From: Adiantum capillus-veneris
Lineage: Eukaryota; Streptophyta; Polypodiopsida; Polypodiales; Pteridaceae
DNA: 64,000 nt
Direction of reading: 5' to 3'
Assembly (NCBI GenBank): GCA_014529385.2
Contig: CM043943.1
Span: 103,142,355-103,206,354, forward strand
The notes beneath the pieces were generated by a model, which had not been told where the DNA came from, ran no database searches, and worked only from the letters and a program-made list of their open reading frames with translations. The position numbers and the translations under genes were made by a program. Of this stretch, positions 49,476 to 60,491 are shown piece by piece. The first letter of the stretch is position 1. Each line of letters begins with the position of its first letter.

Positions 49476-49560
49476 ATTTAGGGTTTTCTTGAGCCTTATA
49501 AAGGCTTTACAATAAGAGGTTCACACATGGATGATCGCCCAAGTTGGGATGACCCTAACA
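47748..49560 (-). mobile_element. Non-autonomous minus-strand LTR element (1,813 bp)
   Basis: LTRs of 204 bp (47,748-47,951) and 196 bp (49,365-49,560) flank 1.4 kb without pol. On the minus strand the right LTR is the 5' one. It starts TGTTAGGGTC, has a TATA-like CCTTTATAAGGC, then a (CT)n array, and ends AAGCTCAACA. Two bases later comes the primer site TGGTATCAGA (49,353-49,362). The purine tract GAAGGGTGCGAT precedes the 3' LTR at 47,952-47,963. The interior has frames of 138 codons (48,821-49,237, plus) and 87 codons (48,814-49,077, minus) without recognisable motifs. The layout fits a small LARD or large TRIM that borrows enzymes from an autonomous relative. Confidence 0.85.
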
Positions 49561-49565
49561 TTTAT

Positions 49566-51285
49566 GCAGTCCCAAGGTTTTAGGAGGAGTCATCTGAGCA
49601 TTTCCGTGTATTTGGATGTGAGGCATATGCACATGAGCCCAAAGAACTTCGTCGCAAGTTAGGTCCCAGGTCACACAAATGCATTTTTATCGGCTATGGT
49701 GCAAATGGAGAGATGGGCTATCGTCTCTGGCATTCAGAACCCAACAAAGTCGTTCATAGCTCACATGTGATTTTCAATGAAATAAAAAATGCACAAGAAG
49801 CCCATTAAAGAAGTTGAGTACAGACACGTTCATTTTGAGGATGTAGTCTCCGAACCAACTCAATTCGGTAGGGTTGCACCTAATCCTCAAGTGCAAGATA
49901 CGACTATTGCTCCGGAGAGAACAGAGTGCAGCAATCAGGCACTGAGACACTCTGTAAGAGTATCACGTGCGCTCGAACGATTTGAGCCGAGTATACACCA
50001 CATATTGGTCACTGACAGTGGAGAGCCAACCTACTACAAAGAAGCTATACAAATGGATGATAGCGTTAAGTGGGAGCAGGCTATGCAATCAAAATACACT
50101 TTGATTGTGGATAATGAGACATGGAATTTGGTTGAATTACCAAAATGCAAAAATGTTTTACCTTGCAAGTGGATATACAAGAAGAAGTATATAGCAGAAG
50201 ATCCCGAGCCTAGATACAAGGCTCGTCTAGTTGCCAAGGGTTTCAAGCAGTAAAAAGGTGTGGATTTCAATGAGATTTTCTCTCCAGTAGTCAAGATGCA
50301 ACACTTCGCACTGTGCTTGGCTTGGTTTCTATCCAAGACATGGAACTTGTCCAAAGGGACGCAGCATTTCTTCACGGGGATCTAGATGAAGATGTCTAGG
50401 GCTTCGTATGTGAAACCCAAAAGCCAACAAGGGTAGAATTGGTTTGTAGACTTAAAAAGGCACTCTATGGCCTCAAGCAAGGTTCAAGGCAGTGGTATCT
50501 AGAATTTGACAAATTCATGCAGTCTCAAGGTTACATAAGAAGTCAAGAGGATCACTGCTTATACACAAAATTATTGAACGATGGTTCTTTAATCATCTTG
50601 ATCTTGTATGTAGATGTTATGCTTATCGCAGTCGAATCAATTGATGAGATCAATCAATTGAAAAAGATGCTAAGCACTCAGTTTTCCATGAAGGATTTGG
50701 GAGATGCCAATCACTTTCTTGGTATGCACTTCAAGAGAGACAAGCAACGTGGAATTCTTGAATTATCTCGAGAAAAGTACATTCACAAAGTGCAACGTTT
50801 TAGTATGTAGGGGGGGAAGTCAGTGAGTACCCCAATGCAAACATACTCCAAACTTAGCAAGGAAGATTCTCCCAAGACAATGGCTGAGAAAGAGGAAATG
50901 GTAAGCCATATTCTTTTATTTATGTATGCAACACGAGGCCTGATATTCAGTTTGCAGTCTCATAGGTTAGCAAATTTATACATAGCCCATGGTCTAAGCA
51001 TTGGCAGACTGTCAAGAGGTATTTTTTTCTACTTGAGTGACACTTTTCCTCTTGGCTTCTTTTATCCCAAGGGGAGATCATTGCCACCAAATTACATGCT
51101 TTTTCACACTTGGTTGTTATGACATGCAAATGTCCATGGGTGGCTTTTATTTCATGCTCGAAAATTCATGCATACCATGGTTGAGCAAGAAGCAACCTAT
51201 TGCGGCCACTTCAAGTTGTGAGGTTGAGTATAGGGCAGTCTTCACATCTACATTTGAGTGTATATGGATCAAACGCCTCCTCGAT
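49566..51285 (+). pseudogene. Copia D, second part: mosaic integrase-RT-RNase H
   Basis: After about 25 bp completing the RT reading MQSQGFRRS, the sequence returns to the integrase C-terminus (HFRVFGCEAYAH, from about 49,599; SHKCIFIGYG). It then reads through the linker and RT again (CKWIYKKKY ... KARLVAKGFKQ, a stop near 50,252; KKALYGLKQGSRQW at about 50,455). The catalytic motif near 50,608 is YVDV, not YVDD. From about 50,915 the sequence switches to the Copia B type (TATGTATGCAACACGAGGCC is shared with 44,631-44,650) and follows B RNase H to about 51,280 with stops. No LTR follows. The piece joins two families and duplicates one segment. Confidence 0.8.
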
Positions 51286-53924
51286 CTTCAACTGGAGGGC
51301 TTCAAACTCTAACATCTTCTGGATCTTTAAGGTCTACTAAATTTGCACATACATAGGAAATCATTGATTAGTCTTGTTCGATAGCAAACTCAAATTAAAG
51401 TTGGGCTATTAATCCTCTTGGGCATAAAAGCAAAATGAAAGCCATGTAAGGCATCAGATAGCTTCGCAATCCACGGAAAGAACTGATGGGGATTCGATTG
51501 TAGTGTCGATCTTCTGCATGTTTGACAAAACAACTACCAGGCAAATGGTCAAAAGTAGACCATTATGGTTATGAAACTATCTTTGAGATCACGGATTCCG
51601 ACATCAGGATCATACAAACAACTCTACGGGAAGGACTACCTTATCAATTTCATCTCCGGCCTAGGGCTTTGGCTTTGAACAACCCTAGACCATTGAAGCT
51701 CAAGCAAGGCATTTTTACCGACTTTTTACACGAATCGACATGGTCGCAGGGGCATGGCTCCATATAACATTGCTCAATAGCAATTTTCCTCGAATCAAGC
51801 CACCATATGGGCTATAAGACAGGGAAAACTGACAAGTCCAAAGTTGGTTTCTATGACGCTCCTCAACCTTGAACAAGGTGATCTCTTTTACTTTTTTCCC
51901 AGTTGATTAATCATAGCTAATGAATGTAGGCAAGGTTGCATGGCAACAAAGGCAAGCCAGGCACGACCTGCGACTTGTAAGGTCAAGATATGTGGCAGGA
52001 CTGACTATTTATTGCAATTAAAGATACTGGCATGCATCTTTCTCTTTGGTTCGGAGTTTCGGATTTGCTAGGGAATGGCTCCTAAGCAAGCTATCTAAAC
52101 TCAATGAAGTTAGAATGGTCATAATCAGCCCATTGTCGGTAAGCCGGCTCTAACGGGTTTTCAAGGGCACAACTCAGGTATGCTTTGTCTCTGCAAGTAT
52201 TGTAGATATTGTATGCTTCCGATATGATATCTGACTCGACAAGGTCAATAATCGTCGATAGGATACATCGGTCATGTTTTAACTAGGGAGCAAGCCTCTG
52301 TACAAGGATGCTCATAGACCCAGCTTGTGTATTAACTTGGTCATTATCTCTTTTATATGTCCTCTTTCTTCTATCACACGGAGGGGAAATTCAAGACTTC
52401 CAAGAGCACAACTCCATATCTATGTATATGCATTGGGTGCATAATCGCTCCAAAGCAATTACAGCTTGCCAAAGTGCATACAAAATAAGCACATGAAGTA
52501 CATTGAAAGCACAATCATGTCACATGATGCTAAGTTTTTTGATGCCAAGGGTGGTAGTTACAAAAATTGGTAAGTACCTTAAATTTAAGCTTCAATTTTG
52601 AACTTATTCCATTTTGTAGGATTTTTTGCAATGCCAACTTGACAAGAAAATGTTGCTTCGGTCAAGCAAAATTTGGGATTTTGATGACATTTGATAGCTA
52701 AACTTCAAGAGATATCTCTTTAATATTGGGAAATCTCATGATTCTCAATAAGCTGCATGATTCGGCAAGGCCGTACATCTATGAAAGGTTGACAAAGGCG
52801 ATTCTTGTTTTGCTTTAACATTTGTATGTTAATCTGAGCACCTGTTAGCTAAGATCAATCACGCTTGATCATGTCTCATCTCCTCAATGAACTTATGAGA
52901 AGCAAGGCTTCACTTTGGGGCATTTTGCCTAGAAGCTTCCAAAGTTTGGAATATGCTAGTAGCATACGAACTTGAGAAAACTTGGCAACATGTATACCTG
53001 CTTTTAGGTTAGTATGAACCAAGCCCCAAAGGAATACAAGGTACATCCGATAGCTCTAAAATTCTTAGTATACATGGCTATGAACCATATTCATCAACAT
53101 AGAAGGCTACAAGCCAACTTTAAGCACAAGGATGACAAACACAGACTGAAATTCCCTCTCAAATAAGCATCTCCTTTTGAATTTCATGATCACGGGCCAT
53201 GGAGGGTGACAAGGTTAGACACTTTCAAGTTCTTGTTTTTTGTGTTTAACCTTTAAATTGGACATGCTTTGACAATTTTCATGGGAAGCGAGGCTTCTAT
53301 TCCATGCAAAGTCATATCCATCGACTTAGGATCAGGGATAACGACACCCATGTTTAGTAAATGGGAAAATATAGAATATAATCTCATAGTTATGGTTGGC
53401 AATGACCAACTGTGATGTATCCATGCCAATACAAATCATGCAATGCACATATGCCATCAGCTCAAACTATTGAGACCATCGTTGAAGCCAAAGGCTTATC
53501 ACACTATTTTTTTGATATGCATGCATGACATGCCAGTTGGGTGGACTCCTTCCACTCCAACATAGTTTATGTTTCTAACATCAGCTACTTTGTTCTGGAA
53601 GAGTTGGGGATCGTATATTTGCTTCTGATTGCTATATATTTTCTTCTGATCATTGTATATGACTACAACGACGTGCAAATTTTGTGCACAAGAGGTGCTG
53701 ACAATATAGAAGACGATATCCCTGGATAGCAAGTAGGCATGGCCTCGCTATCAAGCAAATAATTCATGGAACGACATGAATAGATAAAGAGAGCTTCAAA
53801 GCAAGTGATCTCTTATTTGGGGTGTTGAGAATCTTTCTCTTCTCTTCCTGAAGGGATATGATTCTTTCAAACTCTAGTTGTGAACACGATTTCAACTTAC
53901 AAGATCTGTTGTTGAATTTATAGC
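51286..53924. other. No recognised gene
   Basis: 2.6 kb with frames no longer than 81 codons. The prose-like composition resembles the untranslated part of R1 that follows, and it may be part of that repeat, but no matching copy is in the window. Confidence 0.35.
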
Positions 53925-56146
53925 ACTACTTGTGGCTATAGGAGCGGTCTTTCTAGGGGTATGACCTATCCAATACCAATTCACTCCATAGGTGTTGAGG
54001 GTCACAATTTAATCTCATCATAATTATACTATCAAGGAAATAAGTTTGGAATCTGCCAAAGGGTAGTGGACAAGTTCAACATCCAAAGTTGATTTCAATC
54101 ACTATTAGACACAATAGACTGTGTTGGTCACCGTTGCCTGCTAGTTTGAGCAGTTTTCATAAAGAGTCTAACCAACGGGTTTGACATCCCAGATTTTAAC
54201 CAAGGGGTTTGGATTGCAAAGGCAACACCAAGGGCTACCAATGCAATACTACTCATTTTTCACTAATCTTTCAATTAGTGTTACTATGCCTTTTCACGTG
54301 GACGATTTGGTCATGTGCATTTGACTACGGGTAAGCGAACATTATGTTCAACCAGGTACACATTTGATTTGGTTTATTCATATTTGAAGATGCTTTGATT
54401 GATTTTTCTAAGTAGGATGTATAAGCTTCAATTCTTGCATCCACTTTACTCTTTAGAGACATGACGAGGTCATGTGGAAGCAAATAATTTTGGGATGTAG
54501 TGTCCTAGATACATTTCTACATTATGCAGTTAAGGACCTCCATGATAGAGTTTTTTTTGGCACATGTTATCATAATAGGAGCAACATGGTTTAGGAACTC
54601 ATGGAGTTTGGTTTAGCCAGTGTGGAGCAAGAATAATGAGGGTCCCTCTCACTCATGTTGTAGAGTGTTTACACACACAAGTACATCTCGTACTTGTAGG
54701 ATGTTCTTTTTTTGGACAGCTTTATCTGAGACATATTCCACATGTGGAGAATATGAGTCTCTGGGACTGACACTGGCACATGTCATTTCAATTATGTGTT
54801 GCGGCTAAGTCCCCATGTGATTGTCAAATCTGTTGCACGTCGTATCAAGAACAATTTTAGTGGCCATAAATTTTTGAATACCTAGTAAGACTTGTTAAGA
54901 TTACAAGTACAATTAAACAACTTTAACAGATAGTTGCTTACACATGCAACAAAGTTATGTTCTATTAATGAACTAGTTCATTTGGTACCTAGATGTGATG
55001 GATTTTTACATTCTATTATGGCCCAAATATGTTAGCACGATTTTCGCGTGGAAAGTATTTAGTTCCTTTCCCGTGAGCTGTGAGCATAATGTTATCCATA
55101 AGCATTGGCAAGTATGGTTATGGATATGCAGGTCCGGATCCGTCTTTTGCTAAATGCATGCACACTAGGTGTTATGGGCCCTAGTGTTTAGTAAGGGATG
55201 ATTTGGAGCAACATGCACATTCATGACATTAGTAGCTTCTAAAAAAATTGCTATATATGTGCAATCTCTCTATGAGATTAATTGTAGATTACCAATTACC
55301 AATAGAGGTCATGGCTCAGTTTGGATGCTTGTATATCAACTCACTACAGTTAACCAAGATGGTTGTTCCTAAAATTATTCATTAGTCAACAATAATGTTT
55401 ACTAGTTAGTTTGGAGAATTGTAAAAGGTGGGGAAACACACTTCAATATTGTCAATTATCCAGAGAGAACAAGTGTTAATTTTGTGCTAAGCGTGTACGC
55501 TAGCACCAAGAAATCCAAAAGTGATTATCATTCTAGTTGGAATTTGCTTATATGAGATAAACCATGTTGTGACTAAGTTTAGCCTCTTCATGTTTAAATC
55601 AGGTTCTCACCCTTGAATGCCGGAGATGGTGGAGTTGTTTATTGATGACAAATGATATTAAATCAAGAATTGTACTTTGCTGATGAGTTATGTCAGCCAG
55701 TTGCTTTCATGGAAAGTTAAAAGAGGTACTTTTTTAGATATATCTTACTTCGTTTAGCATACTCAAGTGAGTTCTAAATGGAATCTATATGCTATGTTGG
55801 CGGTTATGGGCCGGTTACACAAGACGGTTGCACAAAATGCTCTTCTTGATTTCATTCAACCTCCTACTGAACCGTGTTTTGGTCAAATGAACAGCTGGAT
55901 CCATGAAGGATACCACTACAGAAAACATTATGTTCTTATGAAGATATCACTACTTTTATTTTCGAGGATGAAAACAATCCTCCAAGGGTGGAGTAATGTA
56001 AGGCCAAGGGCAAACCAAGGGGTCACGGATCTAGGCCAAGAGCCTTGACTACTCATGCAGATTGGGGATCCTAAAGAAGGCTAGTAGAGCATATATATAG
56101 GGTGGTAGGGAGGTGGATCTTGGAGTCAGTCCCCTGGATCTTATAG
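53925..56146 (+). repeat. R1 repeat copy 2 (not split by Copia A)
   Basis: Colinear with copy 1 (14,690-14,902 plus 23,412-25,549). At 54,116-54,145 it reads straight through the point where Copia A sits in copy 1. It ends with the block CTCCAAGGGTGGAGTAA, an LTR start (TGTAAGGCC at 55,997) and a TATA-like ATATATATAGGG near 56,092. It stops at CTTATAG, as copy 1 does. Confidence 0.6.
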
Positions 56147-56192
56147 AAAAAATGCCCCGGAGGTCATAAGTGTGTTCACACACATCACTAAC
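56146..56192 (-). repeat. Inverted fragment of the Copia B LTR
   Basis: AAAAAATGCCCCGG and GTGTGTTCACACACATCACTA are the reverse complement of the U3 part of the Copia B LTR (40,417-40,465), with a few differences. Confidence 0.7.
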
Positions 56193-56307
56193 AATTAATG
56201 GGTGTAGGATGAATAGACTTATACAAGGGTGAATCTGTCATGCTTCACTTTTGTACATACTATGTTTAGTTGCCACTTACGACCACATTAGCTTTAAAGT
56301 GAGAGAT
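56193..56307 (+). other. 3' untranslated end and polypurine tract of element C
   Basis: TTTGTACATACTATG and GCTTTAAAGTGAGAGAT resemble the 3' end of Copia A. AAAGTGAGAGAT (56,296-56,307) is the probable polypurine tract, directly before the LTR. Confidence 0.6.
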
Positions 56308-56504
56308 TGTTGGGTAAAGGCCTTATGGCCGGTGCCCATGTGACCCTAACTCATTAACCCCCTTGTATACTAACCCTTCATTGACCCTCTACATATGAAT
56401 AAAGGATACACACAAATGAACTCCTTCAGTGTGTGTTTCCCCGAAATTGTGCCTGCTCTCATTTCTCCTTCCCCATTCCTACATGCACTCGCCCAAGCCC
56501 CACA
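56308..56504 (+). repeat. Element C 3' LTR (197 bp)
   Basis: TGTTGGGTAAAGGCC to AGCCCCACA, the partner of 27,310-27,516, and followed by CAATC as that one is preceded by it. Confidence 0.8.
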
Positions 56505-57330
56505 CAATCCATCCCGATAGTAACAATTGTGACCCAATCTCATCACCATCCTAATGAATTAAAAGCTAAATAGAAACTTTGCATTTAAATCACCTTGGGA
56601 TTTCAAGTTAGGAAAACTTAAAGAGAAATCATGAGGGGGAGTATACCTCTTTCAAGAAGGCCAAGCCTAGAGAAGTAAGGGATTTTCATACTTGTTTCCA
56701 AAATTGGCGGGAAAAGTGGTGCCGAGTTTAGCTTGGCAAGGTCCTCATGTCTATTTGTTTACATGGGCCTTAACACTAGGGTTGTGTGAAAAGAAGCCAC
56801 TTTGTAGTAACTTTTGTGTAAATTCTTGTTCTCATGAACCATAGAAAACCTCATCAAAACACACACTCATCAAAACCTTTTGAGGATTTGTTCTCAAACC
56901 ATGTAGGGAGTTAGTAAAAAATCGAAATAAGTTATCTCATATAAAAATACCAATTTTCATTCACCTTTTAGGTACAATCGAACAAAAATCGCTTAAAAGT
57001 TTTGATAACCCATGTAGACCCCTTCAGAATCTGTAAAGTAGATTGAAACTTTTTTCAATAATACTTGTGTATGTATACAATGAGAATCTATTCATATACT
57101 ATTTTTAGGAAAAAGACCGTTAACTTGTTTTAGGCTTCAAAAACATGCATGGTGTCATATTTAAAGCCAACTTTGAGGCTTTGTACTATTTAGAAAAAAC
57201 ACAAATTTTTAAATTTTACTTTTATGAGATAATGGTATCCAAAATTGTTCCTCTATGTGATAGGACTTCAATGATATCCTATGTTCATGGCTTAATTAAT
57301 CTTAGAGTCAATTTTATAGAATGAGGTACC
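56505..57330. other. Low-copy spacer, no gene seen
   Basis: AT-rich with no LTR ends, repeats or open frames of note. Confidence 0.4.
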
Positions 57331-57338
57331 AAACCAAG

Positions 57339-57480
57339 GGTCAAACCACTTGAATGGTTTAAATACAAACCTAATGCTAATGTGTGTCATAAACATTGAC
57401 ATCAATAGTTCTATCGAGGGTCAAACCACTTAAATGGTTTAAACACAAACCTAATGTTAGCCTAATGTATGTCATAGACA
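57339..57480. repeat. Tandem duplication, about 79-bp unit
   Basis: GGGTCAAACCACTTGAATGG and the following roughly 60 bp recur once, starting near 57,339 and 57,418, with scattered differences. Confidence 0.7.
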
Positions 57481-57836
57481 TTGACGATCAGTAGTAAGCG
57501 ACACTAAAACTGAAGTGATACATAGTGTATCAACACCTAAACCGTTGACTAGTGACATGGTGTGACTGACATCTAAAATGGCTTGCGAAGTTGTAGCGTG
57601 CAAATGGATCCTAAGGTACGTTTTGCACGCCCTCTAAGCTAGAGTTTTGCTCATGTTAGGCTGCTTTGTCCTTTTGTGGAAACTTAGCCTTTCTAAAGCT
57701 AACTCTACCAAAAACGGCAAGCTTAGTTCTCATCAACAACGTTTTGGAGGAAAAGTCTCGCAGGTTGTCGTAGCTTTTCCAGCTCACAACGTACAAAATT
57801 GTTGACCGCAACTTAGAGCCTCGTTCCGCCAAGGGT

Positions 57837-58042
57837 TTGCAGGACTTACAGGACAATCAGTCTACGCTCTACAAATGCCAGTCTGCTACTCGATAATCTT
57901 GGTGAGAAGCCATAATTTTCTCCATTTCTGGCTCAAAGGTCTCCTACCTTTTAGTATGTGCTGGCTGCGCTGCAAGTTTTAGCTATTTTCAGAATATTAG
58001 CAGCACTTGCAGCATTTTCTTCATGTCCTGTAAGTCCTGCAA
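57837..58042. repeat. Perfect 19-bp inverted repeat
   Basis: TTGCAGGACTTACAGGACA at 57,837-57,855 is exactly complementary to 58,024-58,042, with a 168-bp spacer. Pairing does not extend beyond the 19 bases. Confidence 0.8.
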
Positions 58043-58719
58043 GAGGATTGGTGTGACGGCTATTTTTTGAGAATCTGAGCTGCTGTAACCGCTGCAGATG
58101 CTGGGTGAGACGGGGCTCTTACCCTCGCCTATGTGCACGAATGTGCTCTACAAGATGTTTTACTGTGGAGAATTTTTATGGCTCAAGCCTCCAGAGAGAT
58201 ATGAATGATGCTGACAAACAGAGGAGAATTCGAGAGTCGAGACTCCATATAGGACTCCAGAGTCCATGTCGTGAACGAAACCTAAAGAATCCAAAGTGTT
58301 TCAACCACCATCAATATCTAAAGGTGGCTTTGCCAAATGCCAAATAATTGACATGTGAATCATAAGCCTTTATCTACAACAATGTAGAAAGCCCACTGCC
58401 CAGTAAAACAGCACTTTATGGAAAGTTGGAAAATAGAGTAGTAAGTCACATTTTTACTATTAGTTATCGGTAATTAAAAATGAATTTTTAAAAGAAATAA
58501 TAGGAATGGAACTACCGAACGTATTTGTAGGGTGTTAAATTATATAATAGATAATTTATTCTTCATTTTAAAAATGATGGAAAAATGAGACTGGTGCCAG
58601 TCTGGTGGAGTCAGCGATGTCGGAGACGCTTTCTGCCGTGCTCAGCTCGAACAGCCGAAAACGTCAGCAGCCGTCTCTTCATGCTTCAGCCTTCAGCCCG
58701 CCATCGCCCCTTGACTCAG
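58043..58719. other. Upstream region, no gene seen
   Basis: A frame of 80 codons (58,105-58,347) lacks features. AT-rich around 58,440-58,580, then GC-richer. Confidence 0.35.
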
Positions 58720-59075
58720 CTTGAGAAACAGGGGACTCTGAAAGCCTTCGTCCGCCATCGCTCAAAAGCTCAGAAATGCGAAGTAGTACGGGTTTCTGAG
58801 AGTTGCCCAAGACCGCTCATCACACAAAAGCTCAGAAATGTGAAGCAGCGAACTTCATCGATGATCGCCCAAAAGCTTGCAATTGCAAAGCAGGGGAGCC
58901 TGAGAGTCTGAGAACGCTCAATCACCCAAAAACTCACAGATATTGTGAAGCAGGGAACCCAAAGAGTCCGAAGGCTTCCATCGCCCGAAAGCTCATAATT
59001 GCAAAGCAGGGGACACTAAGAGTCTGAGGTCTCCATTTCCCGAAATCTTACCATTGTGAAACAGGGGATTTTGCG
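58720..59075. repeat. Degenerate tandem repeat upstream of the callose synthase
   Basis: About six units of 43-64 bp. Each contains a CGCCCAAAAGCTCA-type block (near 58,762, 58,826, 58,869, 58,927, 58,987 and 59,037), and most have an AAGCAGGGGA-type block. Frames over it are a by-product. Confidence 0.65.
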
Positions 59076-59262
59076 CTCTCCATGGCCAAACTCCCTTCTC
59101 TCCAAGTTCGCAGTAGGGCTTTTCCCCACCATGCCCACTATTCTATTCGCTTCATCTTTTTCTCTTGCATGCACTCAATGACTTGATTCCATCAGCTTCT
59201 CCCCTCTGGCCCTCGACGCCATCACCGTTTACTTGAAGTAATAAGGTATGCCTTATTTTATG

Positions 59263-59314
<52 letters not shown>

Positions 59315-60491
59315 TTTTTCATCCCAATAGAAGTAGTCCACTAGTGTTCCCATCCTCACTTACCCTCTTCTGTACATGTGATGTTTCTTTGGCGCTCAAG
59401 AGTACCTGCACATTTTTATGTCTGTTTTCCACCCTCCTGACCTCATAATATGTTGATGCGTTTTCTGATAAGTTTCTGATGCACTTAATTTTCTTGAAAC
59501 TTCCTTCTACATGTGTCTGCATTAATGAGTGAGTACGTGCCTGCCGATGGTATTTCCTAATTACGTTCGGCTCTGCACTGTGCCATGTCCACTTCGGTTT
59601 TGCTCATCTTTTACTAAGTGCAAGTAGGAGCTCAATGACTTGCAAGTCCCAAACATGAATTTGTAGATAGGATGTGCAAACCTAAAGGCTGTCTGTTGCT
59701 TATACGCAATAGTGTCTCATATACTATGTAATAGTCGAGGATCCATGTACAGAGTGCTTGTGGTTTTTGTGATCGCAAGCGACTATGCTTGACCTATATG
59801 ATGAAAGGACTGCATTGAAAGTGTTTATTCAGGGTTCAATTCTCAGCAATTAATTCCCTCATACTGTGCCAAGAACAGCTAATTTTCAGGAGAGCAGTAG
59901 ATATGCATGCCGTCACTCTAAATGCTAATAGACCCGAAATTCTGTTGTTATGTTCATGCTTCTCGAAGGCATGCTTAGTTCTGTAGTCAGCTCAATCACA
60001 TGCGTAATCCACAGAACGGAAGCACTTAAATTGAAGATAACGAGTAGGAGATAACCCCTGTACGTAACAATAGACTTTACTTAAGCATCCAATGGCCAGA
60101 GATAGTTCAAAGTGGCTGGAAAAATGAGGCTCTGGTGTGCCCATTGAGTGATTCACTCTGAGCTGGGGCAAAGTGGCTCCCCATTTTCTAGGGACAGTTG
60201 CCTACCACCTAGGTATGGCTTTTGAGGTGGGACTCAGAAGAACGGAATGTATTGTAAACAATGAGGAAGGGCAGCACTGTGATGTACAAGCACCTCAAAG
60301 GAGCACAAAAATGCAATTTTATGCACATATACATGTGTTCACCTAACCATTGTATGTGCTTGTGTTTTTGTGAGTGTATGGGAGCTTTTTACTGTGCAAT
60401 GTGTGCATGCATGGAAGTGTATGTAGATTTCTCATTATTTCCTTACTAAATCTCAATTTGCTACAGGGACACAATCCCTCGAACTTTGGCT
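59076..60491 (+). promoter_or_regulatory. Probable callose synthase 5' UTR with leader intron
   Basis: A CT-rich stretch (CTCCCTTCTCTCC near 59,089, TTTTTCTCTTGCATGC) fits a plant 5' leader. AAG|GTATGCC at 59,245/59,246 is a good donor. TTTGCTACAG|GG at 60,466/60,467 is a good acceptor 25 bp before the start codon. I propose a leader intron of 1,221 bp (59,246-60,466) containing a (GA)n array at 59,262-59,309. The true transcription start is not visible. Confidence 0.4.

Noticed and set aside
58585-59027. Frames of 108 and 74 codons upstream of the callose synthase
   Set aside because: They follow the degenerate tandem repeat and show internal repetition, not a protein family.
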